Part shown: positions 32,922 through 40,619 of the stretch, piece after piece
Position numbering within the stretch: position 1 is the stretch's first letter
Layout: each line of letters starts with the position of its first letter
Assembly (NCBI GenBank): GCA_003151825.1
Contig: PLYO01000024.1
Coordinates: 1 to 40,619 of the forward strand
Source of the DNA: Ignavibacteriota bacterium
GTDB taxonomy: Bacteria; Bacteroidota; Ignavibacteria; Palsa-1295
Length of the DNA stretch: 40,619 bases
Direction: 5' to 3'
Program-made: the position numbers and the translations under genes
The notes under the pieces: generated by a model
The model's database searches: none
What the model was told of the DNA's origin: nothing
Seen by the model: only the letters and a program-made list of their open reading frames with translations

Positions 32922-34196
32922 ATGAAGAATTACTTCCGGCTACTTCTCCTTACTATCGCACTGCTTTGCTCCGCTGACCAACATGCCCGCAGTCAATGGG
33001 TTCACGCAACCGTGCCTTCGAAGGCCAGTGCAAATTGTTTTGCTGTGATCGGCACAAACCTTTTTGCAGGTACGAGCGATACAGGTGTGTGCATTTCGAC
33101 GAACAATGGGACCGACTGGACTCGTGTCAGCGCCGGCCTGACTCATTGTCCGGTCACCGCACTGGCCGCAATCAGCGCGAATCTCTTTGCCGGACTCTAC
33201 GACTATCAAATGACTGGTCTGGGCGGTGTGTTTCTCTCTACCAATAATGGAACAACATGGTCGAAGACGAGCCTGAAAAACGCCGACATCAAAGCTATGG
33301 CCGTCAGCGGCACCACCCTCTGGATTGTAACTGGGGATAACCGAATCATGTTTTCCTCGAATAATGGTTCGACCTGGAAATCTTCCTCGAACGGCCTGAC
33401 GAGTTCCAGCCTATCAGCGATCGCTTCGGACGGTGTGAACGTATTCGTAGGAACCGCCGTCGAGAGAAATACTCCTGACGTAGGAGTATTTCTCTCGACG
33501 AATGGTGGCACGAGCTGGAAGCAATCCAATAACGGTTTGACGAATACGACAATTTACTCGCTGTCGGCGAGTGGCACGAATGTTTATGCCGGGGCTTTCA
33601 TTGGCGACAATGCAGTGTATGCCTCGACCAATAGCGGCACACAGTGGGTTGGAGAGGGTCTCGCAGGTTATATCGGCACAGCTCTGGCAGTGAGCGGTTC
33701 AAATCTATTCCTCGCTACTGCGGACGGAATAGATCAGGGTTCAGTCCAACTCACGACCAACAACGGAACGACATGGATGGAGGTCAACACCGGCTTGTCA
33801 ACGGCTTATATCAACGCGATTGCGATTGGGGGTTCATATCTCTTTGTTTTTTCCAACGATGGTGTATGGCGGCGACCGCTCGCCGAAATGCCCGTGGATG
33901 CCGTAGAGCCTTCAATGCAGGCGCAGCACGCAATTACCACATACCCCAACCCCTTCTCTCAATCCACCCAAATCACCTTCACCTCACAAGCAGCCGGATA
34001 TGCGGAGGTATCCATTGTGAATATGCTTGGCGTGGAGGTTGCGCGGCTTCTAACGGGTGAGTTGGGTGCGGGAGAGCATAGCTTCCTGTGGGATTGTAGG
34101 GGCGCATTGCAATGCGCCCCTACCGATGGGGTGTATGAATGCCTCGTCCGGATGAATGGGCAGGTGGAGACGCTGCCGGTGGTAATGATTCGGTAA
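32922..34196 (+). CDS. T9SS-secreted BNR-type beta-propeller protein, shorter paralog
   Basis: 424 residues. Signal peptide with core YFRLLLLTIALLCSADQHAR, ending SQ. Six copies of the same GTNLFAG...GVFLSTNNGT-W unit, then DGVWRRPLAEM as in the upstream paralog (SSVWRRPLSEM). The T9SS tail is different from the paralog's and near-identical to the tail of the Kelch gene at 39171-40409: YPNPFSQSTQITFTSQ, then VSIVNMLGVEVARL. A 28-base palindrome lies in frame within the tail (CRGALQCAP), and a 19-base inverted repeat (33458-33500) lies within repeat 4. Start ATG 32922; little Shine-Dalgarno signal. Confidence 0.88.
   Translation: MKNYFRLLLLTIALLCSADQHARSQWVHATVPSKASANCFAVIGTNLFAGTSDTGVCISTNNGTDWTRVSAGLTHCPVTALAAISANLFAGLYDYQMTGLGGVFLSTNNGTTWSKTSLKNADIKAMAVSGTTLWIVTGDNRIMFSSNNGSTWKSSSNGLTSSSLSAIASDGVNVFVGTAVERNTPDVGVFLSTNGGTSWKQSNNGLTNTTIYSLSASGTNVYAGAFIGDNAVYASTNSGTQWVGEGLAGYIGTALAVSGSNLFLATADGIDQGSVQLTTNNGTTWMEVNTGLSTAYINAIAIGGSYLFVFSNDGVWRRPLAEMPVDAVEPSMQAQHAITTYPNPFSQSTQITFTSQAAGYAEVSIVNMLGVEVARLLTGELGAGEHSFLWDCRGALQCAPTDGVYECLVRMNGQVETLPVVMIR
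33458..33500 (+). repeat. 19-bp perfect inverted repeat inside the BNR gene
   Basis: CGTCGAGAGAAATACTCCT at 33458-33476 is the exact complement of AGGAGTATTTCTCTCGACG at 33482-33500; the loop is GACGT. The right arm encodes the conserved GVFLST of the propeller unit. The left arm encodes VERNTP, extra residues that no other unit in either propeller gene has at that point. It therefore looks as if the right arm was copied in reverse to make the left arm. Confidence 0.85.
34096..34123 (+). repeat. 28-bp perfect palindrome in the T9SS tail
   Basis: The half site is GTAGGGGCGCATTG (34096-34109), immediately followed by its full complement to 34123. It encodes the segment CRGALQCAPT. Other T9SS tails have a short loop such as DG-x-D-x-x-G-x-x-VPSGVY here, so the palindrome replaces or extends that loop. 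An identical copy is at 40309-40336. Confidence 0.9.
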
Positions 34197-34403
34197 TATT
34201 ATCGGAACCGGGATTATCGGGCTGCGATAACCAGTGTTTTTCCCCCACGACCCCCCGAAACCTTCTTGCCCATTAACTGTTTTTCATAATGCTCATCGGA
34301 TCCCTGTTCGATGAGGTGCGCTCGGATGTGTGTCCGCGCGCAGAGTATAGTCCACTTAACCCTTTACTTAACCATGAACCAACCAATGAACCACTACAAA
34401 ACC

Positions 34404-35804
34404 ATGAATCATAAAATCGTACTTTTCTTTTTCGTATTGCTGAGTCTTGGAAGCGTCAGCCGCATTCACGCTCAGACGATGCCCTTCGTTTACGATACCG
34501 CTGTCCGCACGATCGACCCCTACGATCGCGATGGCGGCTACGCCCGGTCGCTTTCCATGGGCGCCGGCGGATTCGGGATGATCAATTCCGATGGCCCGGT
34601 GCTCCAGGGAACGGCCGTCGGGTTCCAGAGCTACATCTCGAACCCGTTCCTGATCGATCCGATCGACGTCCTCACCAATCCGGCGTGGGTTTCGCATTAT
34701 AACGGCGTCGCCAGCCTGAACATCAATCCGCAATTCGCCAATGCCGCCTTCGGCATTACGCCGGATTTTTCGCTCGGTCTGATGCTTGCGAAAAAAAGCT
34801 TTCCGGGGCTTTCGATTAACACCACGCAGGATACCGGCATCACAAAGAACGTACCCAGTGCCTATAAACCTCAGTCCATCGGGCTGGACAACACCACGTA
34901 CCTCTATGGCGCCCTGCAATTGGGCAACATCGCGGTGGGGTTGGGAGTGAGCTACGTGAGCGCCGGCTATCAGGATACCCCACCGGCGGATACGATCCAG
35001 AGCATCGACGAGAGCCTTTCGCAGTTCGGCATCAATGCGGGAATGCTCGCGGCGATCTCAAAGGATCTCACAATCGATGCCGCGCTCACCATCATGTTCC
35101 CCTCCTACTCGGATAATCTCAGTCTGACCACCACAGACGCGAAAGGAAACTCCACAACAAACACCGAGACATACTCCGACAGCCGAACGATCCTCGGGTT
35201 CAATGGCCGCGCGATGATTAACACTACAAATAATTTTACTCTGATTCCGATGGTTGACTTCTACACGATGAGCGGTTCGTCCACCGATACGCATCCTGTC
35301 GGGACCAAAGATACGACCATCTCGACCACCATGCCCTCGCATACGAGCTTCGATGCGGGACTTGGGGCCAACTATCTTATCAACGATCTCCTATTGGTCG
35401 GCGGACTCAGTTTGGGGACTTATTCCGAAACACTGACCGGCACGAATGGCAGTCCAGACCTGCACACTACACAATTCATTTTTCCGAGATGGAATCTCGG
35501 CGCAGAATACCGCATCGATAAGCGCGTGAAAATCCGCATCGGATATGCCGTCTCCAACGGCACGCAGAATACCCCGTCATTCGATCTGAGCGCCAATGGG
35601 AAGAGTATCGGGTCGATCTCGCAGACCATCCGCGACCCGTATTTCTCGCCCTCGCTCGGTCAGGATGCCGGCCTCAGCTTAGGCGCGAGCTTCCTGTATG
35701 AGAAGTTCTTCCTCGATATCGCGGTCGCCAATGTCGAGGCAAACAGCCCGACGGTTGTCGCGCAGCTCGGCTTCGTCTTCGGCAATCCGCCGAAGTTCCC
35801 ATAA
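34404..35804 (+). CDS. Outer-membrane beta-barrel protein (FadL/PorV-like)
   Basis: 466 residues from ATG 34404. Signal peptide NHKIVLFFFVLLSLGSVSRI, ending HAQ. Then GYARSLSMGAGGFGMINSDG and FLIDPIDVLTNPAWVSHYNG, a FadL/PorV-like pattern, followed by alternating strands to GFVFGNPPKFP. Upstream ATGs at 34374 and 34386 are in the same frame and would add short polar stretches; 34404 gives the best signal peptide, and none has a clear ribosome-binding site. It sits between surface-protein genes, and may help carry or anchor T9SS cargo, but this is inference. Confidence 0.75.
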   Translation: MNHKIVLFFFVLLSLGSVSRIHAQTMPFVYDTAVRTIDPYDRDGGYARSLSMGAGGFGMINSDGPVLQGTAVGFQSYISNPFLIDPIDVLTNPAWVSHYNGVASLNINPQFANAAFGITPDFSLGLMLAKKSFPGLSINTTQDTGITKNVPSAYKPQSIGLDNTTYLYGALQLGNIAVGLGVSYVSAGYQDTPPADTIQSIDESLSQFGINAGMLAAISKDLTIDAALTIMFPSYSDNLSLTTTDAKGNSTTNTETYSDSRTILGFNGRAMINTTNNFTLIPMVDFYTMSGSSTDTHPVGTKDTTISTTMPSHTSFDAGLGANYLINDLLLVGGLSLGTYSETLTGTNGSPDLHTTQFIFPRWNLGAEYRIDKRVKIRIGYAVSNGTQNTPSFDLSANGKSIGSISQTIRDPYFSPSLGQDAGLSLGASFLYEKFFLDIAVANVEANSPTVVAQLGFVFGNPPKFP

Positions 35805-36137
35805 GAGTCAACGGCTTTGTTCGCGTATAACCAGAAGCTCCAGATTCGGTACGATTTCCATCGCCGAATCTGGAGCTTCGGCCTACACGCGAGTTCACGA
35901 ATGACAACGCCATTAGGCGTGGCCCGTTTGTAGATTCGCCGACTTCGGGGACATCGCCACCTGACCGATCTAATCCCTAATTAGCGGCTCAGGCTTAGAA
36001 TTGTTGTATTTTTGTATTGATGTAGTGGATGGTGACCGTTCATTGACGGGGTCATCTCCCGCATCGTGCATCCGATTTGTGGCGAATAGCAGCCACGCTT
36101 CGTGCCTGTTCTTTATCTTTAACTTATTGAAAAACTT
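35805..36137. other. 333-base intergenic region
   Basis: Contains a 16-bp hairpin (35833-35878) just after the barrel gene and a TATTTTTG box at 36007-36014, which matches the FCB -7 consensus TAnnTTTG but lacks a TTTG box 19-20 bases upstream. The bases before the next start (AACTTATTGAAAAACTT) are A/T-rich without Shine-Dalgarno. I see no gene or RNA in it. Confidence 0.5.
35833..35878 (+). terminator. 16-bp stem hairpin after the barrel gene
   Basis: GAAGCTCCAGATTCGG (35833-35848) pairs perfectly with CCGAATCTGGAGCTTC (35863-35878); the loop is 14 bases. It begins 28 bases after the stop of the barrel gene. No T-run follows, so if it ends transcription it is not a classical intrinsic terminator; it may also protect the mRNA end. 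Confidence 0.45.
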
Positions 36138-38906
36138 ATGAACGATTCACTTCTCAAGCGTGCCGCGATTGCGATCGCGCTCGGCCTTATCTTTAATGCC
36201 GCGCCCGGCGTAAGTCAGGCGCAACGGATTATTTCGTATCAGGGTCTTGTCACCGACGCCACTAACGCGCCGCTGATCGGATTGCATGCGCTCACGCTCA
36301 GGATTTACACGGCAGATACCGGAGGTGCGCCCATCTTTGAGGAGTTGCAAAAGGTGACGTTCTCATCCGAGGGAATATTCAACGTTCTCATCGGCAATTC
36401 CAAGCCTCTGCTGCCGCTCAAGGTCACGAACCCCGCGACCGATCGTTATTACCTCGGCGTTCTGGTTGATGGCTCGCCGGAGCTTGTCCCCCGCTCGCCT
36501 CTTTCGGACGTTCCCAGTGCGTTCTTCGCGGACACGGCCGGGTTTGCACGCAACGCATCTTATGCCGATACCGCCGCCTTTGCTCGCGCCATCGATCCAT
36601 CGAGCCTGAACATCGTGCCCACGACGGTCAATGGTCTTTCCAATGCTGTGATTCTCACCGGAGGTGGGTTCACGACCGTAAGCAAAAGCGGCGATACCAT
36701 TGCGATCACTTCGTCCGAGCCGCCGGCCATTCAGGACCTGATGAATTTTGACGGGATCCTTACCATCCTTGCCCCCACCGGCCCAGCCACGGCGATCACG
36801 ATCACGGACTCCGGCATTACGACGGCAAAACTTGCCGGTGGTTCCGTTACCACTGCAAAGCTTGCCAATGGAGCGGTCACGAATGCCAAATTATCGAGCG
36901 GCGCCGTGACGTTTGACAAGGTCGCGTCCGGCGCTTCCACGGCGGGGCTGGTCCTTGCCGCCGATGGCGCGGGCGGCTCGTTGTGGCAATCTGCGACCGC
37001 CTCGGCTATCTCGTTGCCATATACTGGGACAGCATCCACGAGTTCGCCTATCTTCAGCCTTATCAATACCGGAACCGGCGAAGCAGGATATTTCCAAATC
37101 AATAGTGCTGCTAATGCAGCGGTTGCCGCACTACAAGCAACGACGAACGGCATCGGAAGCGCCGGAGCGTTCAGCATCACCAACAACGCCAGTAGCGCGA
37201 TCGCTCTTTCGACCGCGACCAACGGCTCCGGCGCAAGCTTGAACGCGACAACGACCGGGACGGGTAGCGCAGGGGTGTTCAGCGTCACCAACAACGCCAA
37301 TAGCGCAGTCGGTCTTTCGACTTCCACGAATGGTTCCGGCGCAAGCTTGAACGCAACAACGACCGGAACGAGTAACGCGGGTGTGTTCAGCGTCACCAAC
37401 AACGCCAATGGCGCAGTCGGTCTTTCGACTTCCACGAATGGTTCTGGCGCAAGCTTGAACGCAACAACGACGGGAACGGGTAGCGCAGGTGCCTTCATTG
37501 TCACGAATGCCGCAAACGCAGCCAATGGGCTGACGTCATCGACCAACGGCTCCGGCATAAGCGTGGCTGCATCGACGACCGGCACGGGCGGCGCGGGCAG
37601 TTTCACTGTCAGTAACGCCGCAAACACTGCCAATGCGCTTTCTGGCACGACTAACGGCACAGGCTCCGCGGGACTTTTTCAGATTACGAACGCGACAAGC
37701 GCTGCAAACGCTCTTCAAGCCACGACCGGGAGTAACTCGAACAGCGCGAGTGCCGTCTTCGGGCGGGCTACGAACGTAAATGGCGGGGCTTACGGTGTCT
37801 GGGGTGAGGGAGATGGAGCGGGGGCTGATGCTATCGTGGGATTTGCCACTAACGCTTCAGGCGCCGGCGTCGGTCTATATGGCTTGTCCGAAGGAACTAC
37901 CGGAGTCGGACTCTATGCAGAAGCCGACGGATCGGGCGGAACGGGCGTCTATGGGTTTGTTCCAAGCTCTGCCTCAGGTTATGGAGTAAAAGGAGCGAAC
38001 AACTCCACGACCGGCGTGGCTGTGCTTGGGCTTGATTCAAGCTCGAACTACGCTGTTTGGGGATATAATAAATGGACGGGCATTGCCGTTTATGGGCAAG
38101 CCGCCAGCACAACGACGACATGTACCGGTGTCGAAGGCACTGGATACTGGGGGGTCCAGGGATATACAACATTCCCCGGTGGCTTTGGCATGCTTGGCTC
38201 GGCGAGTGGTTCAACCGGGTATGGTGTTCTCGGGATGACGGGTTCGACAACGGGTCCCGGAACAGGCGTTTATGCTTATGTCGGCAACGCCACGTTCTCG
38301 ACTCCGCCCCCATCTATCGGCCGCTCGAATGCGCTCATTGCCGACTATGGAGGCACCGGTACGTCCACTGTGACCGATAGCAACATCGCGATCTTTTGCA
38401 AAGGCGCGACGCGAGAATTTCGTTTTGCCAACAATGGCCAGGCATACACCGTAGCCGGCGGCGCATGGAATTCCGGTGGCGCGGATCTGGCCGAATCGTT
38501 CAATGTCGTCGGCGCGAAATCGGAGTATGAGTCGGGCGATGTGCTCGTGCTCGATGCGCAAGCGACCTATCACGTCGCAAAATGCTCGACGCCGTATTCT
38601 AAGTGCGTGGCCGGAGTCTATGCCACCGCGCCCGGAGTGCTGCTGGGCTTCGATGGCATGAGCGGCGATACGGCAGCGAACAACGCGAAAGTTCCCATGG
38701 GCGTGATCGGCGTTATTCCTACGAAAGTTTCCGGTGAAAATGGGCCGATCGAGGTCGGCGATTTGCTCGTGACGAGTTCGATCCCCGGTCATGCCATGAA
38801 AGGCGACCCGGACAAGCTCCGCTTTGGCAATATCCTCGGCAAAGCCATGGAGCCGTTCAACGCGAGCGGCACCGGAGTGATTAAAGTCCTGGTCGGGAAA
38901 TACTAA
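36138..38906 (+). CDS. Secreted repeat-rich fibre-like surface protein
   Basis: 922 residues. Signal peptide LLKRAAIAIALGLIFNAAPG, ending SQAQ. N-terminal domain RIISYQGLVTDATNAPLIG and PRSPLSDVPSAFFADTAG, typical of large secreted proteins of FCB/planctomycete type. Then AKL-containing short repeats (ITTAKLAGGSVTTAKLANGA), then a long low-complexity zone of 36-residue units (TNGSGASLNATTTGTGSAG), and a zone of YGVWGEG/GVYG units as in tail fibres. The C-terminal domain carries GGADLAESF, YHVAKCSTPYSKCVAGVYAT and LLVTSSIPGHAMKGDPDKLR, resembling intramolecular chaperone-type ends of fibre proteins. No T9SS tail. Likely a trimeric or beta-helical surface fibre. Confidence 0.8.
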   Translation: MNDSLLKRAAIAIALGLIFNAAPGVSQAQRIISYQGLVTDATNAPLIGLHALTLRIYTADTGGAPIFEELQKVTFSSEGIFNVLIGNSKPLLPLKVTNPATDRYYLGVLVDGSPELVPRSPLSDVPSAFFADTAGFARNASYADTAAFARAIDPSSLNIVPTTVNGLSNAVILTGGGFTTVSKSGDTIAITSSEPPAIQDLMNFDGILTILAPTGPATAITITDSGITTAKLAGGSVTTAKLANGAVTNAKLSSGAVTFDKVASGASTAGLVLAADGAGGSLWQSATASAISLPYTGTASTSSPIFSLINTGTGEAGYFQINSAANAAVAALQATTNGIGSAGAFSITNNASSAIALSTATNGSGASLNATTTGTGSAGVFSVTNNANSAVGLSTSTNGSGASLNATTTGTSNAGVFSVTNNANGAVGLSTSTNGSGASLNATTTGTGSAGAFIVTNAANAANGLTSSTNGSGISVAASTTGTGGAGSFTVSNAANTANALSGTTNGTGSAGLFQITNATSAANALQATTGSNSNSASAVFGRATNVNGGAYGVWGEGDGAGADAIVGFATNASGAGVGLYGLSEGTTGVGLYAEADGSGGTGVYGFVPSSASGYGVKGANNSTTGVAVLGLDSSSNYAVWGYNKWTGIAVYGQAASTTTTCTGVEGTGYWGVQGYTTFPGGFGMLGSASGSTGYGVLGMTGSTTGPGTGVYAYVGNATFSTPPPSIGRSNALIADYGGTGTSTVTDSNIAIFCKGATREFRFANNGQAYTVAGGAWNSGGADLAESFNVVGAKSEYESGDVLVLDAQATYHVAKCSTPYSKCVAGVYATAPGVLLGFDGMSGDTAANNAKVPMGVIGVIPTKVSGENGPIEVGDLLVTSSIPGHAMKGDPDKLRFGNILGKAMEPFNASGTGVIKVLVGKY
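37167..37680 (+). repeat. Tandem 108-base repeats in the fibre gene
   Basis: The segment GCGTTCAGC/GTGTTCAGC recurs at 37167, 37275, 37383, 37491 and 37599, exactly 108 bases apart; a shorter unit follows at about 37674 and one of 78 bases precedes. Units two and three (from 37275 and 37383) are nearly identical, with only a few substitutions, which marks recent duplication. Copy number is likely to vary between strains. Confidence 0.9.
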
Positions 38907-39009
38907 CCGCGCCGGAACCGGGATTACGCGGATTAGAACGGGTTACGCGGGCTGACTCTCTATGAGTCATTCATGCGTTGCACTTTTGCGCGCGTTCTGT
39001 CTTTCAATC

Positions 39010-39084
39010 ATGTTCCCGAAGCGGCTTCTCGCGCTCACCTTTTTTTGCCGTTACCATTCCCTTCCCGTACGAACTTCCGGCTAA
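39010..39084 (+). pseudogene. Signal-peptide stub, relic of a BNR-type surface gene
   Basis: ATG 39010 reads MFPKRLLALTFFCRYHSLPV then a stop after 24 codons. The first ten residues match the signal peptide of the propeller gene at 30772 (MLPKRLLALT), and the DNA match extends about 35 bases upstream (GCACTTTT, CGTTC, TTTC blocks). The 264 bases between the fibre gene and the Kelch gene thus contain the 5' end of a lost paralog. A GGAACCGGGATTA repeat at 38914 is also seen at 34204. Confidence 0.6.
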
Positions 39085-39170
39085 AGCAAAGGCTCACCTT
39101 TCACACAAATCCCAAAGCGTGGCACGGAAACCGCAAAATTTATCGTTCAACACTAAAGCTACCAAGGATT

Positions 39171-40409
39171 ATGAAATACATTTTTACTATCTCATTGATC
39201 GTTCTTAGTCTCTGCGCCACTCGTGAAGGCCGGTGTCAAGGATCTTGGTCCACGGATTCGTCGAGTGGTTTCACTCCGGACGGTGCCGCCGGTTCAGCTA
39301 TTCTGAACGGTAAGATTTATATTATTGGTGGCAGCCCATATTTTCAGGGAATTACTAATACCGTTCAGGTTTTCGATCCAACCACACACAAATGGACGCA
39401 AGGCCCCGATATGCCCACGACACGAGTATCCCTTACTTGCAGTGCATTAAATGGAAAAATTTACGCTTGCGGTGGAGCAACCGATACTGGCGCCAATGTT
39501 TACACGCATGTCATGGAAATTTTCGACTCTGCAACGAATGGCTGGAGCGAAGGGCCACCATTACTGATCGCACGTAGTGGACACGCGGCAAGCATAGTCA
39601 ATGGTAAACTGTATCTAATTGGAGGGTATGGAATCGGCAACAATATTATTCTCGACTCTGTTGATGTATTTGATCCATCTACGAATAGTTGGAGTTCAGC
39701 AGCTCCAATTCCAACAAAGCGAGCTGAGCTCACGTCGAGTGTATTAGCTGGAAAGATTTATACAATAGGTGGTTATAGTTCGGATGAACGTCCCATGGAT
39801 ACGGTGGAAATTTTCGATCCTGTTTCCAACTCCTGGAGCGCAGGCCCTTCCATGCCTTTAGCACTAAGCGATTGCGCCTCATGCACGTTAAATGGTAAGA
39901 TTTATGTTTTTGGCGGGATTCAAGAAACCATTGATTCAAGGGTTCTTGAAATCTTCGATTCCGCCACTAATAGTTGGAGTCTTGGTCCAGATATGCCAAC
40001 AGGCCGAATGGACTTGATGTCAGCAACGGTGAATGGCCAAATTTATGCAATCGGTGGGATTGGCAACCCGGATGCTGTAAGTGTCAACGAGGTCTTCACC
40101 CCGGGGCCGCTGGGCGTGGCGGAGAGCGAGGCTGCGGGCAGTGGCCTTCGCGTGTTTCCAAATCCCTTCACCCAATCCACCCAAATCACCTTCACCTCGC
40201 AATCGGCCGGTTATGCGGAGGTATCCATTGTGAATACGCTTGGCGTGGAGGTTGCGCGGCTGTTTTCGGGTGAGTTGGGCGCGGGAGAGCATTCCTTCGT
40301 ATGGAACTGTAGGGGCGCATTGCAATGCGCCCCTACCGATGGGGTGTATGAATGCCTCGTTCGAATGAACGGGCGGGTTGAGACGCTGCCGGTGGTATTG
40401 ATGCGGTGA
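39171..40409 (+). CDS. T9SS-secreted Kelch beta-propeller protein
   Basis: 412 residues from ATG 39171, with AAGG six bases before it and a good signal peptide (IFTISLIVLSLCATREGRCQ). Six Kelch units, each with NGKIYxxGG followed by VEIFDPxxNSW-xxGPxMP, which should close one six-bladed propeller. The T9SS tail begins VFPNPFTQSTQITFTSQSAG and is almost the same as that of the BNR gene at 32922, including the palindrome-encoded CRGALQCAPT. A longer frame from 38973 crosses the stub described above and is not used. Likely an outer-surface binding protein; ligand unknown. Confidence 0.88.
   Translation: MKYIFTISLIVLSLCATREGRCQGSWSTDSSSGFTPDGAAGSAILNGKIYIIGGSPYFQGITNTVQVFDPTTHKWTQGPDMPTTRVSLTCSALNGKIYACGGATDTGANVYTHVMEIFDSATNGWSEGPPLLIARSGHAASIVNGKLYLIGGYGIGNNIILDSVDVFDPSTNSWSSAAPIPTKRAELTSSVLAGKIYTIGGYSSDERPMDTVEIFDPVSNSWSAGPSMPLALSDCASCTLNGKIYVFGGIQETIDSRVLEIFDSATNSWSLGPDMPTGRMDLMSATVNGQIYAIGGIGNPDAVSVNEVFTPGPLGVAESEAAGSGLRVFPNPFTQSTQITFTSQSAGYAEVSIVNTLGVEVARLFSGELGAGEHSFVWNCRGALQCAPTDGVYECLVRMNGRVETLPVVLMR
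40309..40336 (+). repeat. 28-bp perfect palindrome in the Kelch protein T9SS tail
   Basis: An exact copy of the palindrome at 34096-34123, at the same distance from the stop codon, so it was duplicated together with the tail. Confidence 0.9.
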
Positions 40410-40497
40410 ACCCTTCGGCAAGCTCAGGTCAGGCGCTGGAAAAATAAAATGTTGAAATCAGTTCAAAAAAGCCAATATCTGCCAATGCGGGCACATT

Positions 40498-40526
40498 TTG
40501 TCAAAAAACTTTGTTCTATATATATG
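40498..40526 (+). promoter_or_regulatory. Possible promoter at the right edge
   Basis: TTGTCA (40498-40503), 17 bases, then TATATG (40521-40526) within TATATATATG. The 210 bases after the Kelch stop contain no gene; this A/T-rich stretch is the only promoter-like site and points towards the right edge, where the sequence ends in ATG. Confidence 0.3.
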
Positions 40527-40619
40527 GGCGGTTTATATCCGGAGGCGAATTGGCCTTCCATATACCCTCCTATCCGCGAGCGTTGAGAGTGTAAACATCC
40601 CGCTGTCAGTACAGATATG

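Noticed and set aside
36731-37660. 309-codon Pro/Val/Ala-rich frame on the minus strand
   Set aside because: It is the mirror of the tandem repeats in the fibre gene; a repeat without stops on one strand easily stays open on the other.
37167-37680. CRISPR-like array
   Set aside because: The regular 108-base spacing is coding: units are nearly identical throughout, there are no short repeats with unique spacers, and the frame stays open.
38973-39170. N-terminal extension of the Kelch protein
   Set aside because: It would put 66 polar residues before a good signal peptide, and the DNA is explained by a relic of another gene's 5' end.

Overview
The window looks like a chromosome segment from a Gram-negative member of the FCB group (Bacteroidota and relatives, possibly Kapabacteria or Ignavibacteria). 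The basis is the set of type IX secretion (T9SS) C-terminal sorting domains with YPNPF motifs, an LpxH-type lipid A enzyme, porin-like outer-membrane barrels, a eukaryote/archaeal-type prolyl-tRNA synthetase, and weak or missing Shine-Dalgarno sites. The lineage is inferred from gene content only.

Layout: 1-103 is the end of an IS3-family element that runs off the left edge. 150-3156 (minus) carries a class A penicillin-binding protein and LpxH. 3202-5877 is a patchwork: the 3' end of a T9SS cargo gene, a truncated DNA methyltransferase, a PLD-type nuclease with a small partner, an HNH nuclease whose upstream frame has an in-frame TGA, and a signal-peptide stub. I read this as a decayed restriction island that landed in a secreted-protein gene. 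5890-6096 is DUF2283. 6097-6901 is noncoding and rich in short palindromic repeats.

6902-17931 (plus) is one tightly packed run of seven genes, all but one junction overlapping: methylmalonyl-CoA mutase large subunit, three tandem paralogous PTPS-related membrane proteins, a UbiA-family decaprenyl-phosphate phosphoribosyltransferase-like protein, and two GT-C-type membrane glycosyltransferases. It looks like a surface-glycan or glycolipid assembly locus. 17980-22395 (minus) holds a MacB-like permease and a large T9SS cargo with an IgGFc-binding-like domain. 22605-24772 (plus) is an alpha-toroid protein coupled to a DUF354 glycosyltransferase-like protein. 24894-30632 (minus) holds two outer-membrane barrel genes, a small glycosyltransferase, proS and a DUF433/DUF5615 toxin-antitoxin pair. 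30772-40409 (plus) is a cell-surface cluster: two BNR-type beta-propeller T9SS proteins, an outer-membrane barrel, a repeat-rich secreted fibre-like protein and a Kelch T9SS protein.

The most unusual signal is the number of places where short genomic repeats (perfect palindromes, heptad repeats, degenerate decamer repeats) sit in frame inside otherwise ordinary genes and add 8 to 36 residues each. They occur in the mutase (twice), a GT-C enzyme, the alpha-toroid protein, the DUF354 protein, the signal-peptide region of the IgGFc-like protein, and the T9SS sorting domains of two surface proteins. This resembles Rickettsia palindromic elements in principle but involves several unrelated repeat families.
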